A stretch of 64,000 bases of DNA from Centrapalus pauciflorus (lineage: Eukaryota > Streptophyta > Magnoliopsida > Asterales > Asteraceae). Where the stretch lies: NCBI GenBank assembly GCA_020465985.1, contig JAANYP010003714.1, forward strand, positions 1 to 64,000, written 5' to 3'. Each line of letters opens with the position of its first letter. Positions within the stretch are counted from its first letter, which is position 1. Positions 53,246-63,877 of this stretch are shown piece by piece. The translations under genes and the position numbers were made by a program. Under the pieces are notes generated by a model, which ran no database searches, was not told the DNA's origin, and saw only the letters and a program-made list of their open reading frames with translations.

Positions 53246-56200
53246 ATGGACCCCGAAATCATTCTCACCGTACCCCATCCTCCCATCCCAAATAACAATG
53301 CTCAGCTACCAGAGGAATCCATCCTACCTAGCGCCGAGTTTGTCGAGTTTATCCCCCATAACTGGCAACTCGACGTCTCTATCCTTCCAAAAGAATCCCA
53401 AACCCTAGCATTTGACATTCTCACCCGCCATCCCATATATTATGCCCTTTCCACAGCCATCGCCGTTCCCCAGATTTACCTACAACAATTCTGGAACAGG
53501 CTACAATTCTTAACCGACCCCGAACCTCACTTCACCTCCACCATTGACTGCGTTCCAGTCAAAGTCACAACCACAGCCATTCGTCACATCCTTCGTTTTC
53601 CCATCCAAGACTACATTCCCTCCATTAACTCGTTCGATCCAAACCCATCCGTCTCAGAAGCCCTTTCTGAAATTCAAAACCTAGGGTATGACGGATCCCT
53701 TACCAAACCATCCGACTTTCGCACCAAGAACCTTCAGTCCCACTGGAGAATTCTCTTCGATGTACTCAACAAGTGCCTGACAGCCAAACATTCTGGTCAT
53801 GACTCAGCATCGGCCCAGGTTTTAGCCATGTTCGCTGGCTTTGCCTACGACCGACACGTGGACTATGCGGCTTTCATCTTTGAAGAATTAAGAAGAGTCC
53901 ACGTGGAAAGGAGCACGAAGAAAGGACGCAAGTATGTCCCCTATCAACGATTCCTTCAGCTCATCATACAATACGCCATGGATCAGGACGAAGACATTCA
54001 TGAGCGTCCAGAAGCTGATGTCTATCCAACCGTCGCTATCCAGAAACTGACTTTGCCAAAAGGGGCACCAACGGTACAGGTAATGAAGATTCCATTATCA
54101 ACTCTGACAAGGTCGAGGGGTACAGATCGGGTAAGGGACTATATGAGAGAAAATTATCCGGATGAGTCTCAGTCTGAATCGACTGAGACTAACCAGTCCG
54201 ACGGTGAGCAACATGAGAGTGAGAACGAGGGAGAAAGGATGGAAGTACAACAATCACTGGGTTATGGTGAGAGGGAGGCTGAGAGTGTAAGGGAGGGAGC
54301 CGTAGGTGAGACGGCAGAGACGGCGGATTCTGAACGAACCGTCTCTGTCGTAAGGCCGAGGAATACGCAATCTGAGGGTGAACCAAGCCCTATCAGCCGG
54401 ACACCACTTCATAAGACCGTTAGTCCAGCGGTCGCCAAAACCCCAACCATCCACTTGGTTTCCCCTCAAAGGGAAACCACTTCATTACACGGGGATCTTC
54501 CACATACGCCATCGCCCTCTCATTCGGAGAGTGGCGGTGTTGAAAGAGGTCACACTCCTCCCCACGTGACCGAACTTCCTTCGCCCACGATTCCATCCCC
54601 ACAAACAGACACCGTGCACGATGCTTTTGTGGCATCCCCAAGAGCTGCCTCCGTGGCAGCTCCCGAAACTTCCAGATCTGAGCATCCCGTAGTGGAGCCA
54701 GAGATGACGGAAGGAAGACCGGGAGTGGCTCAATCTACGCCAACCACTTCCGGCCATCTCCCCATCAATTTGGAGATGTTAACGGCAGCCTTACGTGCTG
54801 CCGGCGTTATCACCCGGGCTGACCTTGACGCCCAAAGGGAGGCAGCCGAGGAACGACATACCGCCCTTCTTTCTCTTATAAAGGGTAAGGGTGTCGCCTC
54901 CGAAGCCGGCCCCTCACAAGGATCCCACTCAGTCCAACTACAAATGGCGGAGCTCTCTGACAAACTGGACGCACTCAATCGCCTAATCCTTCAGGTCCAG
55001 GAGCAGCTAAATTCCAGGATGGATCGCCTCGATTCGGCAGTTATTGATCTCCAATGCCGCGCTCAGGCCGAAACCCTCAAAAGAAAACATGACGACCAGG
55101 ACGACCCTGATCGTCATGAGGGGGAGAAGCGCAGAAAAGTACAATTTGAGGAGCCCATGCTGGGTACAGGGGGAGCAGAGACCGCCGAGGGGTCTGAATT
55201 TCAGGGGTCGGGGGAAAAGTCACAGGAAGCTCAGGAGTACATGCTAATTGAAGACGAGCCGATGGTCGAGGGTCCAGCTCCACTGGATCCAATGACAGCC
55301 ATGGTAGAATTTGAGGAGCCACACGAGAAGGTTGAAATCATATTAGTTTCTGATTCAGATTCTGATACCGAGGACAACCAACCACTTTTAACTCCTAAGC
55401 CTGAACCTGACTCTCCAACCAAAAAATCCTCATCCTCTTCCTTCGATTTCCTGAATTCACCTCCCAGAGCCCAACAGGAAGACATACTCTCATCCATCCA
55501 AGCTCCCCCATCACTAAAAGAATCCCACATTACAGTCAGCCCACCAAGATCCCCAAGCCCTCCACCAGTCCAACAAACCCAACGCTCAGGTCCCTCCCAA
55601 ACAAAAAGGGTTGACTGCTTCGATGAAACTCCCGAGGAACCTGGAGTGTACAGAAAAGACGACCTATTCTGGGTAGACCACTACACGAAAGGAAAAGTTC
55701 ACACACTGCCGCAGAGCGAAAAAGATCAAATGCGTCAAGAACGGCGGGGGACTATCATAAAGCTTCTTGAAGCTAAAAAGGACGAAATCGAAGAACCCCC
55801 CGTTCAAGGCCTGAAAGAATTCCTGCAGAACTTTCCCCCGGAGCGATTTCAGAATCCATATCTAGAAGAAAGATTCAAGATGGTATTCAGAAAGAAACCT
55901 GGAGCCTTCAGCAGACGCCTACTCATGGAACTTACGAATGTCTCCAAAGCTGAACAGGCCGAATACTACCAATTGATGCTCCGGGAACAAAGGTCTAAGG
56001 TGTCAAAGTCAAAGATTAAAAAACTCAAATCAATTACCATGTGCAAAAGAGCCAAAGTATTCTATCCCTCCTATCAAGTGGAAAGAGAAGATGGTACGGG
56101 AGATGACATCTTTGAGTATGACCTTGACTACATAAGAGCGGATGACGTTGAGTTCCTTCACAACAGTCTGAAAAATCGAATCAGAAAACGTCTATCCCAC

Positions 56201-56680
56201 ATGACAGCTGTAGGTGCCTTAGTTCGAAGCATGAATCGCCGATCGATCATAATGTGCTTAAGAGATTTTCAGATGGCGATCGAGAGTGCTATGGTTAAGG
56301 TGGGCCTACGAGCACCAGAACAAGATAGTTTTCTTTTAGCCCACCACCCGGCCTACAGAGTTATACTTAAAGGAGATCCGGGTGTTATTTTTGTGAACCA
56401 CAAGGGCTACAAAAGGTATATGCGCTTTGAGGATCTACCTTGCTATTCCGATGGTACACTTCGACTGGTTCGAGCTGCTCTCACAAAGAAAGTACAAGAT
56501 TATGATGCTCAACCAGATCCTGAACAGAGATGCTCACCTACGGAGATACAAAATACACTCAGCGGCATAGACTACCTGAACGAGCGGCTACATACAAGAC
56601 AAGTAACCAGACGTTTCGATGTCATACTTGGTCTTCGTGAATCAACAGATCTTGCGCGAGTTCCAGGACCTCCTAAGTGA
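53246..56680 (+). CDS. Third ORF of family-2 copia, intact, 1144 residues
   Basis: ATG at 53246 directly follows the 3' splice site. An N-terminal domain (about 30-270) carries the W-R-x-L...V...C...K...G-x-D and Y-x-R-F motifs shared with the family-1 third ORF. Then a Ser/Thr/Pro/Glu-rich region (300-520), a coiled coil (about 564-605), a basic nuclear-signal-like patch (about 612-634), a hydrophobic-acidic motif I698-I-L-V followed by Ser/Asp repeats, typical of SUMO-interaction motifs, and a basic C-terminal domain (about 790-1140). No signal peptide or membrane span, so not envelope-like. The product may act in the nucleus; that is inference. TGA at 56678. Confidence 0.85.
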   Translation: MDPEIILTVPHPPIPNNNAQLPEESILPSAEFVEFIPHNWQLDVSILPKESQTLAFDILTRHPIYYALSTAIAVPQIYLQQFWNRLQFLTDPEPHFTSTIDCVPVKVTTTAIRHILRFPIQDYIPSINSFDPNPSVSEALSEIQNLGYDGSLTKPSDFRTKNLQSHWRILFDVLNKCLTAKHSGHDSASAQVLAMFAGFAYDRHVDYAAFIFEELRRVHVERSTKKGRKYVPYQRFLQLIIQYAMDQDEDIHERPEADVYPTVAIQKLTLPKGAPTVQVMKIPLSTLTRSRGTDRVRDYMRENYPDESQSESTETNQSDGEQHESENEGERMEVQQSLGYGEREAESVREGAVGETAETADSERTVSVVRPRNTQSEGEPSPISRTPLHKTVSPAVAKTPTIHLVSPQRETTSLHGDLPHTPSPSHSESGGVERGHTPPHVTELPSPTIPSPQTDTVHDAFVASPRAASVAAPETSRSEHPVVEPEMTEGRPGVAQSTPTTSGHLPINLEMLTAALRAAGVITRADLDAQREAAEERHTALLSLIKGKGVASEAGPSQGSHSVQLQMAELSDKLDALNRLILQVQEQLNSRMDRLDSAVIDLQCRAQAETLKRKHDDQDDPDRHEGEKRRKVQFEEPMLGTGGAETAEGSEFQGSGEKSQEAQEYMLIEDEPMVEGPAPLDPMTAMVEFEEPHEKVEIILVSDSDSDTEDNQPLLTPKPEPDSPTKKSSSSSFDFLNSPPRAQQEDILSSIQAPPSLKESHITVSPPRSPSPPPVQQTQRSGPSQTKRVDCFDETPEEPGVYRKDDLFWVDHYTKGKVHTLPQSEKDQMRQERRGTIIKLLEAKKDEIEEPPVQGLKEFLQNFPPERFQNPYLEERFKMVFRKKPGAFSRRLLMELTNVSKAEQAEYYQLMLREQRSKVSKSKIKKLKSITMCKRAKVFYPSYQVEREDGTGDDIFEYDLDYIRADDVEFLHNSLKNRIRKRLSHMTAVGALVRSMNRRSIIMCLRDFQMAIESAMVKVGLRAPEQDSFLLAHHPAYRVILKGDPGVIFVNHKGYKRYMRFEDLPCYSDGTLRLVRAALTKKVQDYDAQPDPEQRCSPTEIQNTLSGIDYLNERLHTRQVTRRFDVILGLRESTDLARVPGPPK

Positions 56681-56683
56681 TCG

Positions 56684-56696
56684 AAAAGGGGGAGAT
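56684..56696 (+). promoter_or_regulatory. Polypurine tract
   Basis: AAAAGGGGGAGAT immediately before the 3' LTR, only a few bases after the third ORF ends. Confidence 0.85.
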
Positions 56697-57051
56697 TGTT
56701 AGATTAATTATTTCGATCCTAGGAGTTATTTTGTAATATTTATTAACATTGTAATGTGTCTTGTATTTATTTCTATGTAATTTCTTTCTTATGTAATAGT
56801 GTAGGGGCCATTGTTGCCAAGTCTTGTAAGTTAATTAAATGAGCCTATAAAGGCTCCTAGGGTTGCTTTTTGACAATACACGGTTGACCTACATTTGAAT
56901 CTTCTCTTGGAGCCGCCACTGTTCTTCCATATTCACCAACATTCATATTGTCTTCTTTCTTATTAAAAACACATTTATTGAGCTTGTTTCTTCATGTGTT
57001 TGATGAGAAAAACGTCAAGGTGCTGAATATATACGGGATTTCATATTAACA
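56697..57051 (+). repeat. 3' LTR of family-2 element
   Basis: 355 bp, no difference from the 5' LTR seen by eye; followed by the TGTTG duplication. Confidence 0.95.
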
Positions 57052-57240
57052 TGTTGTCGTTTAAAAAAAATGATAAATGATAATACTATTCTTATGTCAT
57101 CTAAATAATTAATATGATAATTTTTAATATATATTGGATTGCACCAAACAGAAAATTAGATTTTTTAAAGGTTAAACACATATTTGATCATCCACTATTA
57201 GATTTGTTCCATTTAACTACTAAATTGTTTCCTCAAATAT

Positions 57241-58643
57241 GGGTTATATGTTGAAAATAACAATAGTTTTTTGTATTTTACCGTTTATAGCAACATTATT
57301 TAATTTTTTTCACTAATAGCATCAACTTTTGTGTTTTTTTTTTTTTTACCATTTACAGCTGTTATAGTAGGTCATCCAACCTTTTTATTACCCAAAAGAG
57401 CAACATCTTTTCATATTTTTACCAATATCAACAACAAATCATATCAAAAAAAAAGAACATGTTCATATGAAGTGTTGTTGCTGACTTGCTGCCTTCTACT
57501 TAATCACCATCATCATGTATTTCTTCTCTTATGAACTACTAATAGAAAAAAAGAAAGCGAAGGTCTGGAAATCGATCATCTCCTCCAAATATCTGATGCT
57601 CTCATTAGCCTCATTATATTTTATCTTTGATGTTCTCGCCATTTATCATCTCCCCTAAATCACGTTCGGATGTAGAATCGGTCTGTTCTTGTCTTTTGAC
57701 TTGTCGATATGAAAATTGGAATCCTTCTCGATCTCGTTTGTAATGGAGGAGAATGTGCACCGTTCATCATCGATTCCCTACGTATTGCTACTTTCATCTC
57801 CCACACTCAATTACTTGTTGATAGTTTTAAATCTAGGAAACAAAGCTTGTTTCCAATGGAAATCAAATTAACGGACAACCTTATATTAGATCTTTAAATC
57901 AATGGGGTGAAAGAACAGATACAAATGTGAAGTAGACCTGGAATAAGATAGACAAATTTGAAGCAGATTTATATGAAAGAGGAAAATGATTTCACAGCTG
58001 GAGAATATCTACATGTGTTCTAGATTTATCATTGTTCATCACGTTCATCTCATTCATAACCAAGTTTCCATATCTGATATGATATACATGTGATTAGGTT
58101 TCATTACGTGTTCAAGGTTTGATTTCGATTTCATATTCTTTGGTCTTCAATTGTGTTTGGATATCATTTTCAAAGGATAATTATGATTGTTTATATATCA
58201 TATAAAGATATATTTTTGTTTGTTAGAATTTCATTGAACGATTTGAATTCAGTATTATGAAATGGATTGTGTGTATGTAATAGATCTTATTCTTTCACAT
58301 TTGGTTTTGACTTAATTTTGTTTTGAATCCTGATTTTTTTTTCTTGGATAATGAATACTCATATGTTGTCACATTATAATGATGCAGAAGTTATAATTCT
58401 AAAGTTAAAGATTTAGTGTTTTTTTGTTTTGATATTAATTTGTTGTTGTTATTGGTAAAAATATGAAAAGATGTTGCTATATTTTGTGATAAAAAAATTA
58501 GGTGACCTAGGTTTGCAGGTCAATACCCATGGCTATAAACGGTAAAAAATACAAAAGTTGATGATATTAATACTAAAAATTAAATAATGTTGCTATAATC
58601 AGCAATAATGCAAAAAGTTATTGCGATTTTCAGCATATAACCC
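57241..58643. mobile_element. Mutator-like non-autonomous element with long inverted ends
   Basis: GGGTTATATGTTGAAAATAA at 57241 and its diverged complement ending at 58643 begin inverted repeats of about 210 bases (57241-57455 and 58425-58643). Long ends are typical of Mutator-like elements; I could not find a matching 9-bp flank. The middle (57540-58400) has no transposase; a 62-codon frame at 57709-57897 and its less AT-rich surroundings might be captured host sequence, unidentified. Confidence 0.55.
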
Positions 58644-58871
58644 TTTTAAACATTTAAGTTAACCTTTTACTTAGGAAAAATATATAAAGCTTAGTGACAA
58701 AATGTGTAAAAATTTGATAGTAATGTCTAAATGTTTGTAAAAAATAGTTTAACGGTTAAATGTGTACAAGTTGTTTAACCAAATATTACTTAACCAGTTT
58801 TTAAAGTAAAAAATACTATTCGGTATTCGATAGTCTTCGTTTGTACTACTTCTCCTTGTTTCAATATTTGA
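58644..58871. other. AT-rich sequence, nothing recognised
   Basis: No frame, repeat or element end seen. Confidence 0.5.
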
Positions 58872-59377
58872 TAGAGATGTAAACAAGACGAGACAACTTG
58901 TGGGCTACTTGGAATTGACTTGGAAAAAACTTGAAATCGACTCACATCTAATCGAGCCAATCTCGAGCTCGAACCACTCCGATAGGAATTGAGCAAAGTT
59001 CAAGTTTCAAATTAGCCTAATCGAGCCTAAGTATATAAATTTACGTGTTGACCTTGAACTTCATATTATAATTGAATGTTGGATGTTAAAGACTTTATAA
59101 TTGCATTGTGTTGTATTTTTTTCATTTCCGAACTAGATAGTTATGTATTTGTGTTTCATATCATGTTAAGCAATTGAAATTGTCGAGAGGCTTCGCTAAC
59201 TCGTCGATGTTTATTGTGTTTTCTTCTTTTTCCAGAACTTAGCATGTCGAGGCGAACCGAGCTCAATAGTATCAAGTATTTTATCGAGTCGAGCTCAAGT
59301 TTGAAAAATGTTGTTCGATCAAGATCAAGTATTAGAGTCAATTCGAGTTCAAGTTTGTCAGCTCGATTACATCCCTA
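58872..59377. mobile_element. hAT-like MITE with GAGCTCGA subterminal motifs
   Basis: Ends TAGAGATGTAAACAAG and TCGATTACATCCCTA are imperfect inverted repeats of the hAT kind. TCGAGC/GAGCTC motifs crowd both sides. No clear 8-bp duplication, so confidence is moderate. Confidence 0.45.
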
Positions 59378-59721
59378 GTCTGTGATACACGTAGTTCAAA
59401 GATTAGAAAGTATTGAAAAATCCTTTTTTAGGGTGGGAGAGATGAGGACACTTTCAATATCAATAAAAAGGGTTGGATAAATTAAGACTCAATGTTAGGA
59501 AACTTGGAATCAAAGTGTTAAATATTAGCAGTCTAAAGGTCCTAATTGGGGTTTACTTGAGAAATGGTAGTGAAGATTTAATTTGAAAAGAATATCTCAT
59601 TGAATTGGTATCATTAAAAGTAGATATGATAGTGACGGAGGAATAAGGGAATCATTTTAAGAAGGTAGAAAATCGGAAATTTGATGGAATATCGTAAAGC
59701 GGATTGAATAACGAAAACTTA
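59378..59721. other. AT-rich sequence, no gene seen
   Basis: No open frame or repeat of note. Confidence 0.5.
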
Positions 59722-59998
59722 GGTGGCGTTTGATTCACCCAATGTAATTCAAAGGAATTGTAATTTGAATTTTAGTTATTAATATGATTGATGGTGATAG
59801 TGCAAGATAGTTTTTAGTACTGGTTAGGAATGTAGGTTGACATCTAATTCATATATGAGTTGGTAGAAATATCAAATTCCTATAAACAACAAAAATTGAT
59901 GGAAAATACATTAATTTTATCTTTTGTCTTGGTTATCAAAAATTCTAAACAAGCTAAACTGTATTTATCGAATTTCATTACATGAACCAAAAGTCACC
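59722..59998. mobile_element. Tourist-like MITE (diverged)
   Basis: Ends GGTGGCGTTTGATTCA and TGAACCAAAAGTCACC are inverted repeats with changes; related to the GGCGTTTGGTTC elements at 21147 and 23974. Confidence 0.55.
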
Positions 59999-60071
59999 TA
60001 GGAATTGATTTTGTGGGGTCTTTTGTAAAACCGATAATTACATCATTGTGACCAGTCACCTTGTCGACTTA

Positions 60072-60436
60072 GGATATGTTTGGCACGACTAGGTGGAGGT
60101 TTTTAAAAGAGTTTTAGTTTTTTGTCTTTATAAATGTGTTTGGTAATAATAAGTGTAGTTATAGTTTTTAGTATTAAATGACATAAAAAGACATTGATAT
60201 TAATTAAAAGTTGTAGTTTATAATTATTTGGAGGGCAAAAAGGTGATTTTGTTTGACCAGAACCTCAAGCTCGTTTTGAAAGCTACTTTAAGTAGCTTTT
60301 CATGGAAGAACTTTTGAGAGCTTACAAATCCGAATTAAAAACTTAAGAACCTATTAACCAAATGGTTTTGAGCTTGAGCTTCCAAAAATCAGAAGCTCAA
60401 GCCCCTAAAAGCTTCCAAGAGTTGCCAAATGCAGCC
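60072..60436. mobile_element. Tourist/Harbinger-like MITE, second family
   Basis: 365 bp with ends GGATATGTTTGGCA and TGCCAAATGCAGCC and TTA on both flanks (60069-60071, 60437-60439). Subterminal AGCTT/AAGCT motifs. Confidence 0.7.
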
Positions 60437-60439
60437 TTA

Positions 60440-61041
60440 CACTATCCTCGACGAATCTTAACTTTTGAGAGAAAGAATCAGTTCTTCCGAAAAAAAAAAT
60501 AACATGGTAAGATAAATGGATAAGAAATTATAGATTGAGAGATAAAATTTCTAGAATATTTGTGTTAGATGGAAAGAGAGAACAATACTAGAATAAATAA
60601 GAGGTTAGTTCGGGTACCAGGTATATTTATGGATCTGGATTAGGCAAGCATTCCTCTGGGTCAATCTTTAAAGGAAAAATTATCTAAAATATCAATATAC
60701 TTTCAGTATTTTTTGAAAAGTTATTACACCAAAAATATATTCATAAAAGTTCCTAAACATAAAAATGTTTTTTTTTTGAAAAAATCACTACACAAAAAAC
60801 TGTTTCCATAAAAGTGTCTTAACGTAACAAAATCTTAAGAAAACTCCAAAAAAATCCCATAAGAAAACACAATTCACAAAAAATTTTAAGTTTAGAAACT
60901 TTTATAAAAACGTTTTTGATATAAGGATTTAATTGAAATTATCAAAAGTTCATTAGTTTTTTTTTACATATTTTTCCCATCTTTAAATGAAGCTAATGAG
61001 CTAGTTGAGTTGGTTCGTGGAATTGAAATTAAGAAACAAGG
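60440..61041. other. AT-rich sequence, no gene seen
   Basis: Nothing beyond short A/T runs. Confidence 0.5.
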
Positions 61042-61346
61042 GACAAAGAGATATGGTTACTAAATAAGGACGGATATATCTCGGTCTAGGCATTTCAACT
61101 AGTAACTGAAAAGGAATTAACTCGAGATTTTGTTGCGGTAACAGATTTGAAATGGATTAATGCAGTCCCAAGAAAAATCAACATATTCGTTTGGAGACGT
61201 CACTAGAGAAGATTGTTTGTTCGAGAGTTTCTAGCGAGTAAAGGGATAGATCTGTCTCGCTCTGTCTAGATGCGACTCAAGCGTGAAGTCAATAGAACAT
61301 GTCTGGTCTCTTGTCCGGGGAGCACAAATTTTTTGAAACATTTGAT
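61042..61346 (+). pseudogene. LINE reverse-transcriptase zinc-binding (zf-RVT) domain relic
   Basis: In one frame the sequence reads a Trp...Asp-Gly-Tyr-Ile-Ser-Val start, then Trp-Ile-Asn-Ala-Val-Pro-Arg-Lys-Ile-Asn-Ile-Phe-Val-Trp-Arg, then Arg-Leu-Phe-Val-Arg-Glu and Lys-Gly-Ile-Asp, the order found in the C-terminal zinc-binding domain of plant non-LTR reverse transcriptases. Three TAG stops and one frame change before the Cys...Glu-His part show it is dead. The rest of the LINE is not visible. Confidence 0.55.
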
Positions 61347-62822
61347 GGTGGAGATTATCAATGCAATAGGAGTTTTCCATAACAGATATTTTCGAATTAA
61401 GTTCGTTCGTCTCCTTCTAGCGAATCAAACAAACATGACAAGTGGTAAATGTATCTCAACGTATTTATTATGGGCACACACGAACAAAAGCATATTAATA
61501 AATCTTGTTTGTTTTGTACAATAAGCTCTTTTAGAGCACTTATATCTTCACGTGGAAATATATTTTATTCTAACTGCAGACGTGAAAAGTATTTCAGACA
61601 TTTAACATTGTAAAAAACAAAGAACGCCCAAATCTCTTGCTATAGAAGACACTGGGTTTTTTGACATGCTACTTATAAGAGTTTATAGAAGCTTAAGTTT
61701 ATTGTTTTTAAAAGCATCAGCTCTTTACGTACGTTGTGTTTGAATGAATATTCTTCGAAGAGCTTATCAAAAACCATAAATTCCCAAAGCATAAACTACT
61801 TCAAGTAGCTTTAAAAAGTAATTTGTGCTTGTGAAAAATAAAATTACTAAAATAACCTTAACGTATTATGATTCTAACTAGGTTTATTAACATGGACTTT
61901 TATATCATTTTTATAGGGTCCTACTTTTTGGACACCCTTTACATGATAATTATGTAATAATTATGTTTAAAAATAGTATGAATCATTAAAAAAGTAATGC
62001 ATTATTAAAAAAACATAGAATCATTGTATAATGATTATGTTTAAAAAAGAAAATAGGGGTCCATTGAGATCATTGGGAGTCCATAATACTTTGTGTAACA
62101 CATAATTAACAAAAATTCCAGCTACCATAAGCTCAGCTTCAATTAGATTTTGTTAAACATACCCGTTGTTTGGGAAACTCAACTAATGTCTTAAAGGTGC
62201 CTAAATTGGAAATATTTTAACTTTATAGGGGTATACGTGGTGTTGTAACCCTCATTTCAGTTATTTGTTCTCTTTAAAGTGCACCTATGATGTAATTCTG
62301 GGAACTTTATCGTTAGAAGTGTGTTAAATTCTGGTTGTTATGCATCTTGCAAACTCTGGATTTATCTATTCGATAATGTGTTTAACTAAATAATGTCTTT
62401 CTCTTTTAAAAGTTAAATGACAAATCAATTATATAATAATTATACTGAAGGGAATTTGTAGGGTTTTTAAATATAAACATAAACCATTTGCGCAATAAAA
62501 TACAAAAACCAACTCCCGACGATCGATAAGCTAAAATAAATACACGAAAGAAGTGTACCTTTCAATTGATTGCAAGAACACGCGAATGAGAAGCTTGTGT
62601 TATCCATCAGTGATGATACGATCTAGCGGGGTCACAATCAACTAAACGAAAAACGAACACATAACATACAATTATATGTGTGTTTAGGCTGTGGGTGTAT
62701 TTGTGTTTAGACCGTGAGTTGTCACTGCCAAAGGGGGCCCGAATTTTCTATTAAATAAACCAAGAGTTTATTGATGATTAAATCTTAATTATTATCTCAA
62801 AATCCATTCAATTATCTCTAAG
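61347..62822. other. AT-rich intergenic sequence, no gene seen
   Basis: Includes a stretch of AAGCTTA/AGTAGCTT-rich sequence (61660-61840) like the MITE at 60072, and a diverged copy of ATTATGTTTAAAAA near 61950 and 62030. The 84-codon frame at 61270-61524 overlaps the LINE relic and shows no domain. Confidence 0.45.
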
Positions 62823-63874
62823 GCGGTGTTTGTTGTTTTCTGTTTTGTTTATAAAGTTGTCAAAGGAATTGTAGTATGATTATGACAAATGATCAAAATA
62901 TACTATTAATAATTTTACAAATTTTTTTGAATTATAAAAATATTGTAAAAGTATATTTTTTTTTGTTTTTTTTTCCTTCTTAAAATAAAGTTATTCTTGA
63001 TAAAACAAATTAATTTCTTTAAATATTCATACAACAGATATCTTAAAATAATAATATTAAATATTTAATGCTTACTACATAAGCAAAATAATATCCGATG
63101 TGGTGGGTTAAGGGGGGCTAGGTGGCATGGGTAGGGTTGGATTGGGTAGCATGAGTTAAAAACAGTATTGTGATATGATATGATATGATAGGATGATATT
63201 AAGTAGTGTGGGTGTGTGTAATGTAAGGTTAGGAAAGGATGTATATAGTAGGTTTGATGGGTGATTAAATTAGTGGTAAGGTAGGGAGCGGAATTGCCGA
63301 ATTGGGATAGAGATAAGGTATGGTATTATGGGCATATATAAGAGTGTTAAAAATGTGATAAGTTTGTTGGGTGAGTATATTGGTGGTAAGGTAAGGTGAG
63401 TGGGTAGGAGGGATGGGGTAAGGTAGGGTACAATGAGTGTAATATAAGGGTGAGAAGAGATGTGGTAAATTTAATGGGTAGATAGATTGATGGTAGAGTA
63501 AGGTGATAGGCCTATGGATGGGGTGGGTGGGTAGGGTGGTGTGGGGTACAATAGGGTAGGTGTAATATAAGGGTGGGAAGAGATGTGGTAAGTTTAGTAT
63601 GATGGGTAGGTTGGGTGGGGTAGGGTGGAGTAGAGTGGTGTGGTGTGGATAAGGTATAGTAGGTAGGGTATGTGGGGTTACGTTAGGTTTAGTCAAGTCG
63701 AATTGTAGGTGTGAGTGAATAAAAAAGATCCATGAGAATGGAATGTTCATTCCTTGAGAACTCCGATCGAAAACAAATTCTTTAGTGGAGGGAATATTTT
63801 GGTTGAAAGAAAATTATCATTCCATCGAATTTGACACTCAAACATGTTATGGAATCTGTGAACCAAACCCCCCT
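62823..63874. mobile_element. Harbinger-like element carrying a GGGTAGG minisatellite
   Basis: Ends GGCGGTGTTTG and GAACCAAACCCCCCT, with TAA on both sides (62820-62822, 63875-63877). Its middle is a G-rich array. It resembles the element at 23974-25064 in opposite orientation: same end type, same kind of internal array. Confidence 0.55.
63105..63690. repeat. Purine-rich GGGTAGGTGGGT minisatellite
   Basis: Degenerate GGGTAGG/GGTAAGGT units with a phrase GGGTGGGAAGAGATGTGGTAAG repeated about every 110-120 bases (core AAGAGATGTGGTAA). The Pro/Thr/Tyr-rich frame on the minus strand is an artefact of it. Confidence 0.8.
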
Positions 63875-63877
63875 TAA

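Larger units (their letters stand above)
42789..57051 (+). mobile_element. Family-2 Ty1/copia retrotransposon, 14.3 kb, near-intact
   Basis: Bounded by 355-bp LTRs that look identical base for base, and by TGTTG duplications (42784-42788, 57052-57056). Order: LTR, initiator-tRNA-Met PBS, palindrome-rich leader, gag (two overlapping frames), putative intron, pol, a long spacer with its own promoter-like sequence, third ORF, polypurine tract, LTR. Identical LTRs mean a very recent insertion. At 14.3 kb it is long for copia, in the range of the SIRE/Maximus lineage. Confidence 0.95.

Noticed and set aside
54189..55530. Antisense frames under the third ORF of family 2
   Set aside because: Codon shadows of the coding strand with no domain of their own; likewise antisense frames under gag (44922-45478) from the Arg/Asp repeat.
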